This document shows positions 21,201 to 34,141 of a DNA stretch of 64,000 bases, one piece after another. Under the pieces are notes generated by a model, which searched no databases, was not told the DNA's origin, and saw only the letters and a program-made list of their open reading frames with translations. Numbering within the stretch: the stretch's first letter is position 1; each line of letters begins with the position of its first letter. This stretch comes from Rhopalosiphum padi. Lineage: Eukaryota; Arthropoda; Insecta; Hemiptera; Aphididae. The position numbers were made by a program, and so were the translations under genes. The stretch is taken from contig NC_083597.1 in NCBI RefSeq assembly GCF_020882245.1, positions 81,322,152 to 81,386,151 of the forward strand, written 5' to 3'.

Positions 21201-24132
21201 ACCTAGCTAGGTATATATAATAGTATTTTTATATCTAATTATGTTCTGATTTTGTTTTCAACAGTCACGTTTACAGACAAAGAGCCGATAACTGGATGGG
21301 CAAATACAATGAAAAGTGTACCTGGTTTATGTATAGGGTTGGGATTAGGAGCTATACACGTGGTATATCTAGATCCGAAAATTCGAGTAGTATTAATACC
21401 AGCTGATAATGTGTCAAATATGATTATTACTGCAGCTCATCATGCGTCTAAGACACGGTAAAACCAATAAACAGAAACTACGATATTTTTGTGTAAAATA
21501 TATTATTTTCAACCGAGACTGAGTTTGTTATTTGGAACGTTAAAAATATTTTACAGGAAATATTTCTTCACAAATCACGATATTTTTTTTAATATCATAT
21601 AATTGTTTTAAAATTGTATAATATACTATTTGTACTATTTGTCATTTTTGACGCTATTAGTCTGTTACATAAATTATTTATGTGCTAAGAAAAATACATT
21701 GTTATTTAACTTCAATAATACGTATCAAATACCATACCCAATGCACAGAGCTTGTTCGCATTAATATTGTTTATTTTTTAATTTTATGAACAGGTTTCTA
21801 AGATCTCTTCTTTGTATTAAGTTTGTCAAAAGTAAGAAATTCCTATTTATTAATTTTCAGTAAATTGCAACATAAAAAAAAAAAATAATTGACAATTTTT
21901 TACTTTCTTGATGGTTTCAATACACAAACCTACTTACTTCACCTTACCTTTGTTAATTATATTATTAGTCTAGTTTAATTTAAAATAGGCTTTTATGTAC
22001 TGTTTGGCCGATAAAATAATGTTATATTTAATAATTTATCGTTATTATATTTCATATTTAATTTTAAATATTTATACTTTTATTTTATCAGTTCAAAACC
22101 TATAATCCCAGTATTCAATTTCGTTCCAAATAATAGTGCACCACTATTGACATACGGCCAGGGTTTAAAGTATATTATGGATAATATGTCGAAAAATCAA
22201 TTATATTCCGATAAACAGGTAAATATTTGAATAGAACAATAATTAAATTCAAATAATTTAAAGTATAAATAATAATTATATAATTGTAAATTGCAATAAT
22301 TGCATTCGTTTTATGCTGCAGTTGTGGAAACCAAATGTGGTTGTAGCAAGATCAAAAGTATCATTTTCTATACTTTTTTTTATATACCATTATTTACCAG
22401 CATATTTCATTGATTGTTGTTTATGGATTACGGGGAATAAAATGAGGTAAATAATATATTTTTATTGAAGACAAATAAAACGTATTAAATTTAAAAAATG
22501 ATAGGTACACACTACACAGGGTGATTCTTTTATCATTATACACTCATTATTTTGTCAATTACTGAATTTTTTTCATTTTTTTTTTTCAAAATATTTTGTA
22601 TCATGCTCAAACTGTATGAAAATTTTATTTTTTCACCCCTTTATTTAATATTAAAACCACTATCAACTTTAAATTTTCAAATGGCAACTTACATTTAAAA
22701 TGTACTACATTAATATGGCTGTTTTTTTTTTTATGAATTTTAACATTCAAATTATTATTTTTCGTTAATTTTTTGGCGAAATATAGCTTTTCAAAGTTGG
22801 GTGGTTTTTGGTTTTTATAATATTTCTTGTTTCTGAAGACCAATAGTCACATGGGTAATAGACAATAAAAGGTACATATTTCATATGTAATAATCTCGTT
22901 ATCGTCTATCGACGCAGTGATGAACTTTGTACCGGTAGTTATACCAACACCTCGCAGTCGTAATAACCTGTAGGATAAACACCTAAAAACTTCAAACCAC
23001 CCAACTTTGAGCAGTTATAACTCACTAATGGACAACGGTTAAATGAAAAGTAATGATTTTAACGTTAAAATTTATAAAAAAATTAGCCCTACTATTTTAA
23101 ATAAAGGTTACCATTTGAAAATCAAAAGTTGATAGTGGTTTCACTATTAAATAAAAAAGTGGACAAAATAAAAATTTCATACAGTTTGAGAAAAGCCTGA
23201 TACAAAATATTTTGAAAAAAAAATGAAAAAAAGTCAATACATGACGAAATAATGAGTGTATAATGATAAAAGAATCATCCTGTATAACATTTCGACGTTA
23301 TGTTTTGTACTAAAATATTCTAGATACAAAATAATATATACAAAACTACATATTTTTATGACTTTAATTTTCTTATTATCTTATAGGTATGTAGATATGG
23401 TGTGCATATGATTTTTTGGCGATTAGTATTTTTACAATTTGTATACGTTTTAGAGGAGAATGGTGAATCTTTATCATGGCAATCCCTTGGCATGTTAAAA
23501 CACTTAAAATTCAGCAACACATTTGATAAAGTTAACTTTAAATAATTAACTATAATAAATAAACTTGTAAATATCTCACAATTTTCCCTGGTGAAAGTTT
23601 TTAACTATCTATATTCCACTTGAATTTGTATTTTTTAAATAAAGTTAATATGTACTTTATATGTTTAACCTGTATAAACAGCATAATGTTTTTTTTTATA
23701 GAGCAACAAAAATATACAAAAAAGTAAAAGTTATGATGAATGAAATGATTTATTTTTCTACCACTGACTTTAATTTTGATGACAGACATTTAAAAGCTCT
23801 CATATCATCACAGAGTGATCAAGATAAACAATTATTTAACTTGGATATAACAAACATGAGATGGGATAAATATTTTTTAAATTCCTCATATGGAATAAAA
23901 AAATATATCTTAAAAGACTCTGAAGATCCAACAGTTGGCCAGAAACGATACCAAAAGTAATATTTAATACATAATTTAGTAAAATAAACATGTTATATAA
24001 TTTAACTCGTATATTATTTTATGTTTGTTTTACAGAATTATGGTGGCTTATTACATGTTATCTGCAATTATTTATGGTTGTCTTTTGTATTTATCTTATT
24101 TATTATTGAAAATGGTATTTCCTATAAATTAA
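18177..24132 (+). CDS. Fatty acyl-CoA reductase 2 (FAR-2), complete
   Basis: Ten exons (18177-18292, 19443-19533, 19600-19848, 19968-20113, 20236-20345, 21265-21457, 22092-22218, 22322-22446, 23702-23956, 24036-24132) join to 1509 bp, 502 aa, a usual FAR length. It is an alcohol-forming reductase: acyl-CoA plus NADPH to fatty alcohol. Residues 23-30 are TGATGFIG (NAD(P)H binding), 158-163 STAFSN, and Tyr210/Lys214 form YxxxK in WPNTYTLSK. FAR C-terminal domain is at about 345-475 with LFNLDITNMRWDKYF (430-444). A hydrophobic tail (about 472-500) suggests membrane anchoring at ER or peroxisome, as known for the family. The ATG at 18177 is the first in frame before the Rossmann motif; the GTG upstream is not a plausible eukaryotic start. 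It is the middle gene of a tandem array in the same orientation. Confidence 0.95.
19443..19533 (+). CDS. FAR-2 exon 2
   Basis: 91 bp. Encodes SCFVNKVYLLVRSKKNKDPQ then a helix ending MFSSP, the second strand of the Rossmann fold (KVYLLVR). Donor GTGAGT. Confidence 0.93.
19600..19848 (+). CDS. FAR-2 exon 3
   Basis: 249 bp, 83 codons, phase 0 at both ends. Contains LFTRLWEEQPDF, ITGDC, PNLGLS and VIHCAATINL. FAR-3 splits this same segment into two exons of 123 and 126 bp. Confidence 0.95.
19968..20113 (+). CDS. FAR-2 exon 4
   Basis: 146 bp. Begins SFVYVSTAFSNPNQPIIEE, the active-site Ser/Thr strand, and ends SVLNSITPE in phase 2. Confidence 0.95.
20236..20345 (+). CDS. FAR-2 exon 5, YxxxK catalytic motif
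   Basis: Acceptor is TTTTAAG ending at 20235; the closer TTTTAG at 20243 would break frame. Encodes LLGTWPNTYTLSKCVAENIV. 110 bp in all three paralogs. Confidence 0.93.
21265..21457 (+). CDS. FAR-2 exon 6
   Basis: 193 bp. Encodes KEPITGWANTMKSVPG, then GLGLGAIH and PADNVSNMII, aligned with the same-length exons of FAR-1 and FAR-3. Confidence 0.95.
22092..22218 (+). CDS. FAR-2 exon 7
   Basis: 127 bp, the shortest of the three equivalents. Encodes PIIPVFNFVPNNSAPLLTYG and a short helix before a GTAAAT donor. It is the linker into the C-terminal domain. Confidence 0.88.
22322..22446 (+). CDS. FAR-2 exon 8
   Basis: 125 bp. Encodes LWKPNVVVARSKVSFSILFF then YHYLPAYFIDCCLWITGNKM, a hydrophobic segment typical of this part of insect FARs. 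A foldback transposon lies in the intron that follows. Confidence 0.93.
22515..23284. mobile_element. Foldback element in FAR-2 intron
   Basis: About 770 bp with inverted arms of roughly 300 bp. The ends share ACAGGRTGATTCTTTTATCA and the arms continue through CAAAGTTGGGTGGTTT. TA flanks both ends. No intact transposase; the - strand frame at 22625-22843 lies inside one arm and is not a gene. Confidence 0.8.
23702..23956 (+). CDS. FAR-2 exon 9, FAR C-terminal domain
   Basis: 255 bp, one codon shorter than in FAR-1 and FAR-3. Encodes KQLFNLDITNMRWDKYF and YGIKKYILKD. Phase 2 exit through GTAATA. Confidence 0.94.
24036..24132 (+). CDS. FAR-2 exon 10, hydrophobic tail and stop
   Basis: Acceptor TTTTACAG. 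Encodes IMVAYYMLSAIIYGCLLYLS and a further hydrophobic run; TAA at 24130-24132. Confidence 0.92.
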
Positions 24133-24193
24133 TGTGTGTTTAAAACATTATAAATAGATATTAAACATTTAATATTATAGATTAACATATTAA

Positions 24194-24199
24194 AATAAA
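24194..24199 (+). terminator. Polyadenylation signal of FAR-2
   Basis: AATAAA 62 bp after the FAR-2 stop codon. Confidence 0.5.
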
Positions 24200-25704
24200 T
24201 TTAAAAAAAGTACCTATAATAATTAATTTAATATTAGTAGTTTATCAAATTTTTATTTTTGTTATATTTTTAGGTTTGTGTGCTCTTTTTTTTATTAGAA
24301 ACGCATTTATAAATTAAATAACATTTCATTCAGTTATTAACTTCCTTATAATAATTTTATTATACAAATTATAATTTATAAAATTCATACACCATAAAAT
24401 ATCACCCTATCCCTATCAATATTTATTTATATTCTATATGTATATCCTTTACTGAACCAAATATCAGTCATTTTTTTATAAAAAGTAGTCTTTGTAGCCC
24501 TTGTACACATATTTATTTATTTTGGGGAAAAATATATTTGTTTTGTTATTGAATAATTCATTACGTACCTACCTATTTACCTATTTAACCATTTAAACAC
24601 GAAACTCTAAAAAGTTATTTAACATTATCGTGTAAATTATAATTAGTTACAATAATATGTTAGGTGAAGTATTGTGCATAGTGCTTATGATTATGAAATT
24701 AAAAAATTTACTATCTATCAAAAATCTAATCAAACGTTTGATAGTGGATTAACTGAAAAACTAAGGACAATATATAAAATATGACACTAAAATGATATTT
24801 TTCTTAAATTTTCTAAAAAGTTAATAATAATGAATGTTATTTATTATTGATACAATCACATTGACTATCAAACAATATTATATTCTGTGCGTATTTTTAT
24901 CCAACATTGAACATTGGCATGAAAAAAAAAAAATTGTAAAATTAGATTGAATAAATTTATCATTTTTATCTTTTATCTTCTAATTTGTCATTTACTCATA
25001 TTTTACGTATATTAAATTTGCTTATGCAGGGATTCCACAAATTCGACTTTGATCTAATTGCTCGTTTAAATATTCATTCGTTTCGTTTAAAAATATAATT
25101 ATTAATTATATATTGCGATGACGTGTGCTGTATCGGATCTAGGAAAAATTAAATACAGTGTTATATTATAAGAGAATATTTATTATAGTTATATAATAAT
25201 AATTTGGCAATTTTAAAAACTAAAAAAATAGAGTGTACTCATATTAATTAAACAATAGAAAAAGATAGTAAAAACGCCGATATCGTGTAAAGGTCGTGTG
25301 TGCTATCGTAAGTGATTAAGTATCGTTAGTTGATTTCTGATATTATTATTTTTAATGGTTGTGTATTGATAGAATTATTAATTATTATATTAAATAATAA
25401 TATTTGTTTAATTATAAATAATAATTAATATAATGCACTATTAAGGCTGATTTTTTTAACCATTATTATGCAATTATGTAATTTTACATAAATAATAATT
25501 ATCTATTTCTGAGAGACATGGGAGTAGGCAACTATAGTTTAGTCGTTTAGTGTATAAAACTCTTTTTATTTACTATTAGGATAAAAAGAAATTGTATTAA
25601 TATGCTTTTGTAAGTTTTTATTGGATATTATTTCTATGAGGTATTTTTACCAGCTGGTATTTTTTACTGGGTATATTATCTGTGAGTATTTGTATTTCCT
25701 CCGG

Positions 25705-26270
25705 AATTGGTAAATTGGGTCCCGGAAAAAATATTTAAGTTAAAATATATATGGTTTTAATTAATTACGTTCTAAATAAGTAATACTTGGATGGTATAAA
25801 ATGGTAGAAATATTGTATAAATTATAAAAATTAAAGTATATGAGGTTTTTATAATATCATGTTCTAAATAAATATTATAATATTGTATTAATAATTAAAA
25901 AATTGTGTCCTAGAAAAAATATTAGTACGCTAAATAAAGCACGAGCAATTTTAAAATATTTGGTGTAAATAATAATGGTTTAAATAATTAAAAAATTAAA
26001 TCATGGAAAAAAATGTTGGTACGTATAAATATCATGTTTTAGGTAAAAACTTAAATGATAAACATTTAACGAATTTTAATTGTACGACTATATTATGCAA
26101 CATGACGTATTATGGTAACAGAATTATTCAAAAATAAATTGTAAAAATATAAAATATTAAAGTTTTATGTTTTTAATATTTTAGATCTAGTTGCTGCACC
26201 AATGATTTATAGCCGGGACCCAACTTACTGTTTTCAAAATGAACACAAATTATCGCAGACCCAATTTACC
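25705..26270. repeat. Inverted-repeat structure with internal direct repeats
   Basis: GGTAAATTGGGTC (25709-25721) pairs with GACCCAATTTACC (26258-26270), and TTGGGTCCCGG (25715-25725) with CCGGGACCCAA (26213-26223). Between them three diverged units of the form GTCCYGGAAAAAATATT occur near 25718, 25905 and 26000. Probably a decayed transposon. Confidence 0.5.
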
Positions 26271-26635
26271 TAATCCCATTTCTTCCTTGGGTATTTTTAC
26301 CGATTACCGCTGTATTATTGCAGTGAATTATTTTAATTAAATGCATAATTATCACACCAGAAACACAAATATGATAACAGTTTTCAGTCCCTTACTTAAT
26401 TATGGTGTACTATTTATGAGAGCAGACCTAACTTCAAATGTTTTATATGCATATAAAATAATGCTAGTCGTGATTTTCGATTTATTTACAAAATTGGCAG
26501 AACAACCTGCACGTGTAGATTTATCCTGAAAATATATTTCGGTTGTAAAATGCAATCAAAATAAATCTAAAAATGAATAACATTGATGCTGTAAATTTAA
26601 TATAAGTAGATGCATTTGTACATACTACATACATA

Positions 26636-26657
26636 TTGTATTGTATTGTATTGTATA
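26636..26657. repeat. (TATTG)n microsatellite
   Basis: About four tandem TATTG units. Confidence 0.85.
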
Positions 26658-29600
26658 AAGTATTTAGGTAACATATATAATATAATATTATTTTATTATA
26701 TTATCATTAATGAAGCTCAAAAAATGTATTAAAATAAAATCAATTAACGATATTTAATATATTATTTTAAATGTATGTACAGCTGAGCACAAATTGTTAT
26801 ACCAATTTTCCTTCTGTTAGAAATATACGACGATATCATGTTTGAAACTAAAATCCAAAATTATTATTTTTATTTTATACCCTACAGCCACTGCTGTACT
26901 ACGGTCCACTAACCGTTGATAAAGATTTATTGATATTTATTTATAATGCATGAATTGGATACATGGATGTACATTGTACACAATAACAAATACACACATT
27001 ATGGCAATATAATATAAACGTATTAACGAACAGTTAATAGATAGGTATTAAATAAGTTTATTGAATAAATTGGTATAAATCACTAATCAGTATTTTAAGA
27101 TAATTTAATAATGAATATTGAGTACGTTTTGAGGTATTTTATGTTAAAAATTTCTTTTAAATGTCATAGTTAGGTCTCAAATTTTCATGTAAATGTAAAT
27201 TATTTTCTCTTAACTTAATATTTTGTTTCCATACTTGAGTAAAAAACAATAGAAATAAGTTCTTACTAGATAATTGTATAAACATTTAAAGTTAAATATT
27301 TTATACATATAAATATAAATTTGACTTAATTTGTACAATATTAAATTTATAATTTGCTATCAATGATATTTAAACTGTTATATAAATATTCTTTTACTAT
27401 TTTTCAATTTTTATGCTTACAAATTGTTATACCACTTTTCGAGATACTAATTATTTACCTTTAAAAGAATCATTTTGTATATACTTATATTAAATTCTAA
27501 CTCTTAAGCAAACAACCATCTCGATGTATACACGGTGTATGTATATACCGAGTATTAATCCAATTGTTTTTTAGGTGAAATAAGTGAACTTTTATCGTTT
27601 ATTACCACTTCTATATTGGCATAAATCAGAGATATATTAGCGTTGTATTACTAAAATTCTATAGTATTTTAAAGTTTGCCAAGTTTTTACACTGCACAAT
27701 TTGTTTGATGCTTAAATAGTTAAACGTCCTTAATATTTATACATAAATTATGTTTGCATTAATACATGATTACTCCACACGTCAACTATTTTAACAACTT
27801 AAAGAAAGTGTTCGCAACTAAAATGATAACCACCTGTATGGCTGTATAACCACAGGGTGGTAAAAATTCTACAACTGATGACGTTTCTGATTGTGATATC
27901 ATATCTACGATTAGTTAAGTCTCCTTATATTTAATTTAAAGGGACCAGAAAAAAGTTTGAGATAGGAAGTGCCAAGTGTATTGACCTATCGTTTCACACG
28001 GCAGTAACCCAAACACGGAAGAAGTGGAATAACTCCTTTATAATTTCATTCATCATTATCGGAAAACGTGAACTACTGCACGTATGATTATGACGGTACT
28101 ATTTATGTGTGATAACTTATAATTAATTAATAAATGGACGCTGAGAAAACAATATAAAATAAAACGATTTAGATTTAACAATTTTTTTCTAATTTGCACA
28201 CTGTGAGTAAATTACTATAGGTTACCTCGTGTGTAATAATAACATCCGTAAAAATATATTAAATATAATATATAATATGTTTATGATGATGTTATCCGAA
28301 TATCAATGTCCTTGGTCTGCAACACACCGTACACCATTGGAAATATTTTTCGCTGCCGCTGGTGTGTTGTATGATCGAATTTTATTTGCATAAATAGATG
28401 ATTATTACGGCGCAAATGAAAGATACAGTGTCCGTAATAAGTAATAACCAAACGATTGAAGTCTAACCTTGTAAGCGTGGCCGTCGCTGTCTTTGTCCGT
28501 TTTCGAATTTACACGCAGCGATGACTATTGTTATATTATTTTCGAACAGTCGTGTTCGTACTATACTATGTCCTTTCAAGTCCCCGGATCAAGTACCTAT
28601 AATTAAGTAGTACGTAGATATAACGCATATATAACGCTCGATGCCTTGGCTCTTGGTGAATATAGATAATTAAACGGAATATCGTATATAAATACGATAT
28701 CTACATTAATACATTATGTTAATATGGCATTCATTATATAATATAGTGCAGATGTTAATATAAAAATTAATTATAAATTGATAATTTGCTTTTGCAAATT
28801 TTTATTAGTCAGTGAAGAAATTAACATGTTTAATATAGTGTGTACAATTTAAATTAGCATAATATTTACCTAAAGTGCATATTTAACGATTTAATTAATT
28901 TTTAATACGATTATTTTTCAAAATTTATAACATATTATATTATTCATGATACGTATGTGGTATCGTTTTTTTTTTATTTCTTTTTTTATAATATATTATT
29001 GTTATGGTTTAAAACTATAAATAATTGTTATAATAATAACAGTGGCGATTTTGAATATGAGTTTTAACTAGGTGACTACATAAAAGATACTATTAAATTA
29101 TTTCCTCAATAAAAAGATATACATGCACATCATAAAAAAAGTGATTGTTTTTAAATGTTGTGGAAATCTTATAACGATACATTTACTAAAAAAATTTTAA
29201 ATTTAAAAAGTATATAAAATAAATTATGTAAATAAGTAAAAATATGAATTATTTTCGTTCAAATGCAAAATTAAAGTTAAGGTAAAAATAGATCGAAATG
29301 TTTAAATTATAGACGACATCATTGAATGAAATTCAAATATTATATTTTATGAATTTGTTTTAGTAATTCGAAGAAAGAAAAAGTGTGTAGGTATTTTTCT
29401 TTAATGATAAAAATAATTAATAATTACTTTAGGCATTAAATTAGACAAGAAAAGTGTAAGTTTTCTTCTATAAATTATAAATTGTAACATATCTAAGCAT
29501 TCGAAGTATATATGTGGGAGTCAACTCTAACTTGCCCTACAAAACTTATTTTCGTTTCACTATACACTTATCTCGACATAAGATGTAATTATACAGTATT

Positions 29601-30999
29601 TAAATATTAAATTATTGTAGTGTGTGATTTTAATTTGATGCTAAATTATCACACATGAGCAATATAATAATCGATAAAGAAAAACTATTTATTATAAAGT
29701 ATAATCATTATAAATTGTAATAGATATTATTATTATTTTGTTGAAATTGTATATTATTTAAAAAAAATTAAAATATGATTGAACGTTTCATGATTACGTC
29801 TAATGTATACATTATAGTATTATACATATTTTTAAATTATTATGTATACTTAACATTATAGCTATAATTGTACATTCCGTATAGTACCTATACAGTTATC
29901 GATATCGATCAAAACAATTGTAATTAAAGCCAATTTGTTACCTTGATGAATTTATGATTACCTACGTTTTTTTAGCACGTTTTAGTGTTATAGTTTAAAT
30001 TATTGTTTTGGAGCATAAAAAAAATGGTCTATTATCGTGACTATATATTTACTATACCTACCTAGTTACTTTATTTCTTATAACTAATAAGTAATCATAT
30101 TAAGTAAAATCATAAGTATTCTAAATAATGCTGTTTCTATATAATTTCAGTAGTGTTATTATTTTTGAGGAATTTGAAGTCATTTATGGAAATGCGCTTT
30201 TTAAAACGTTAAGAATACGACTGGTTATCACAGATAGAATTTATGCAAATTTAACGGATCCAAACTAATTGTATGCATTGGTATATATTGTGAAGCATAT
30301 AAGCTGTGTATACTATTTTAAGGTCTGTTGTATAATTTATAGTTAATTAAATAGAAAAAGTAGTATTTACATCAATACTTTAATTTATTTATTTTACGGT
30401 GTGTGATTAAGGAAACAATTAAAAATTAATTTTTTTGGCCTTATAAATAAACTTATTATTATTTGATGCAGTGATGTAGTCTTGTTACCGTAATATAGAC
30501 CTCCTCAAACACGTCTATAAAGTTTTTCAGTTTTTTCCATCCACAAATTTTATACATCGTGAATCGTGATCAATAATGTGTACTGTATAGTTTGTAGAGC
30601 AGAGTTAAAAAAATAAAGAAAAGAAATAAAAAATTTTACAATTGAATAAAATCAATGATATTACTATTAAAGTAATTAATTTTATTATTGGTATTACCTA
30701 GGTTGATTAAATTTTTTTTTGAAAATATAATTGTATTTAGTATATTATTATAATCATCATAATAATATACAGTTGTATGTGGTTAATTAGAAATCGTCGA
30801 TACCTTGAACTTTTTCTTCGGGCTCTAGAATTTTCTATTTAAACAATAAAAAAAAAATCATGATTAATACCAATATTTTCATATATAACTCAAAGTTTCG
30901 ATTTTTTATAAAATTATATTTTCCTCGTGTATGATCATTTACTATCGAAAATAAGGATATTAGTGTTATTATTGTTACAAATAAGTGGTTTAGAGTGTT

Positions 31000-31180
31000 T
31001 ATCAACTATATCAATATAGATAATGATTTGCAAGTGTGTGGATATTTATCAGATTGAGGCATTTTGTCAGCTGTAAGAACTGTGACAAATACTTAATCAT
31101 CAGATAAACAAAGAGGAACAAGAAAATACTGAATCCCCCGCACCCAAAATTGCACAACCATTTATTTCTGGTAGATTTTT
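31000..31180 (+). pseudogene. Possible hAT transposase BED-finger relic
   Basis: One frame reads LRHFVSCKNCDKYLIIR before a stop. The Cys-X2-Cys pattern followed by L resembles BED zinc fingers of hAT transposases. The frame is broken on both sides. Weak and short. Confidence 0.25.
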
Positions 31181-31809
31181 GTTTTTATTTATAAAGAAAC
31201 TTATATTACATTTTCAAAATTAAAATATATGTAAAATTAATTTTGTTCATAAATTTCTTATAACTTTAAACAATATTAAAAATTTTAATTTTGTCGAAAT
31301 TATAACTTTAAAGTATATAAACATTTGTTACGGACTCACCATCACTTTTTTTTATTTCTATTAATAACTTATGAGAACCTATTGTATCACATTTTAAAGA
31401 TTTTTGGCTCAGATAAAAACTTGTTAATTTCAATTTTCGACGATAACTTATTGGATTTTGAATAAAATAAATTAAAAAAATTAATTTTATCAAAAACTCG
31501 TTTAACGTAATAATTCTTGTTTTCCTTAATTTTTGTTTTTGTTTTTTTAGATTATAAAGAAATACTAGGCAATTTTGATCTCTTAAACAACCAACTATGT
31601 TTAAGGGTTTCTGAAAGTTTTTGTATTATATTATAATCTCTTTGTTTTGTCTGAGCAAATCATTTACTTATTAAATATTTAGTAAATCATTATTTTCTTT
31701 ATAAGAAATGTTTTCGTTATTTTTCCATGAGACAATTACGATATAATTTTTGAAACCAATTGTCTCTTTTAATTAACAAGCCTTGGCTTGTTATTAAGTA
31801 AGTCATTGT

Positions 31810-32352
31810 AAAAAATGTGTTAAATTTGAGTTCAATGATAGTTCATTGTAAATACATATTGATTTTGAGTGAAGATTAGAGATACTTATATATTGTTATT
31901 ACTAATTTACCAATGAGGTATTTTGAACTAGTTTTATTAAAAAAAAAAAAAAATCGCATATTATATTATATTATAAAATAATAATAAATTATAATATTAT
32001 TTCATATAATATTACTAGTTATTGCGATGTTTAAAACATTTTGATAAAAAATGTTGGTTAAAACGTAATCATTTAAATTAATTAAAATTTAAAAATGTAT
32101 CTTAAAAGCTAAAAAATATCAAACTTTAAAATGATACCGCGTCTAGAAAATTATAATATAATTCATTATTTGATAAAAGTGTAAGAGTCTATCACAGTTA
32201 TTCATTTTTGAATTACAATAAAATATCAAAATCGATATTGTCAACTTAAAATTTTAGTATTGAAGCATTTTTCTACTATAAGATATAAGAAGTTGAAACA
32301 TACAAAATAAAAACAAATCATTGGATAGCTATTACATTCGTCGCTCCGCTCA
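31810..32352. repeat. AT-rich interspersed repeat, copy B
   Basis: Starts with TTAAATTTGAGTTCAATGAT (about 31820) and ends with CGTCGCTCCGCTCAAG, matching the ends of the FAR-3 intron copy. Shorter, so internally deleted. Confidence 0.4.
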
Positions 32353-34123
32353 AGTTAATTTATTACATTATTATTATAAAAAAATCTTGAGCTTAATTCA
32401 TCTATATAATATTTTAGCTTTGAGACACATCGGTGCACAATGGAGATATTCCAACAAAAATATACGAGTAAGTTATAAAAATGGAAAGTCATCCTTATTC
32501 TTGACTTTTATTATTATATAATTATATAATAATAGGCCGAGTTATACAGTATACACTATATGTATATATAGTGCTTTTATTTATTTTGCATTATTATTTT
32601 TCAAAGTGGTTCATTGCATTGAAAATTAATCATAGCAAACATATAGTCTTTCGTTTATAGATTATTTCAAAGACGCAGCAAGAATATAATTAGTTTATAA
32701 TGTAGTTTGTTTTTTGTTGTTGCTTTGTTTGTAAATAATACATACCTACTTTAATGGTATAGTCAGTGTAGGTACTATGTCTACCTTTATTGAGTGACGT
32801 CTATGATAATGGTGATTTTAAATATTTACTAATCTCGTTTTGTGATCCGATAATATGTTAGGAAGTCATTTATAAACATTTATGAGCATAAATTTGAAAT
32901 TTTTAATTGATAAAGTAATATAGGGAACTAAAAATACGAAAACTACAAAAAATTATTTTTACACAACTTTTATAAAGTTGGAAGTTGATTCAAAAATTTG
33001 CAATTATGGAAAATATTATAATGATTGATAGAATGACAATATTTTATTTTCAATATTATTGAATATTATTTATTAAAATTCAGAACATAGTACATTTTAT
33101 GTTTCGTCATTTATATTTTATTTTAAAAACATCAATCATATTTTTACTTTATTAAAAAAAATAAAATGACGTTATCAAAATTTTTTGTATTTATATAGGA
33201 AATTTTAGATAATATCATATATTATATAAAGAAGTCGGGCCAACGTCCGACCCCAGATAGCTAGGGTTCGTCGCCACTAGAATTATCATAATATGAAATT
33301 GTGCCAGGAACACGATTTGCATTACAAATTGTAACAGTAAAATATTTTGCCACGTCAAAAAAACATTTTGGGTAATTTATTCGCTGTGCGAGTATAGATA
33401 GGTATCTGATATATATGTGTAGTGCATCATATAGGTAGTAAACCAATAAAACAGATACTTATTCGTGTATCATAACTATACATTACTAAACCTAAAAATC
33501 GATTGATAATTACAATTTTTATTTTTATTTGAATCGATATAAAATACCAACATGTATACTTTTGCTTAATTCGACATAGGAAGCAATAAATGAACATTGT
33601 AGAAGTGCGAAAAAATATATCATTATTAAACATTTTTCCTTGAATAACAACAGTCACGTTTATTAGAAATAATTTTATAAAAAGAATCAATAAGTTATAC
33701 TTTATAATAATATATCGAAATAAATTTCGCACAAGTAAATACAATTTTATAAATGAGTAATAAAATTATACATTATTAAGCAGATATTTCCTTATGGTTT
33801 ACTGCTCTTTGATTATTTTACTATAAAGGAATTACTTATCTGTCATCTGTATACTATACATTGTTTAGATTCATAGCCTTCTAAATTCTCACAACAAAGT
33901 TATTTGGTGTATATGCGTTTCTAATGTTTCCATTAAGTACACATTTGTTATTTAAATCAACATTTATTTCTTACTTCCTGTAAAAAATAATAATTGGTAG
34001 GTACCTATAGTTTGAAATATTCTATGTTAAATATTAGTAAGAAATTGTTTTTAATTATAATACAGTGCAATAGACCTCCTATTAGATCACCCGAAGGTTG
34101 AATAGGTTGATACAAAATATTAC

Positions 34124-34141
34124 ATATATATATATATATAA
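34124..34141. repeat. (AT)n microsatellite
   Basis: Short AT dinucleotide run. Confidence 0.7.

Noticed and set aside
22625..22843. - strand 72-aa Asn/Lys-rich frame
   Set aside because: Lies within one arm of the FAR-2 intronic foldback; composition is that of AT-rich noise.
33427..33744. - strand 105-aa hydrophobic frame
   Set aside because: Rich in Ile, Phe, Tyr and Lys as expected from random AT-rich DNA; no splice sites or motif.
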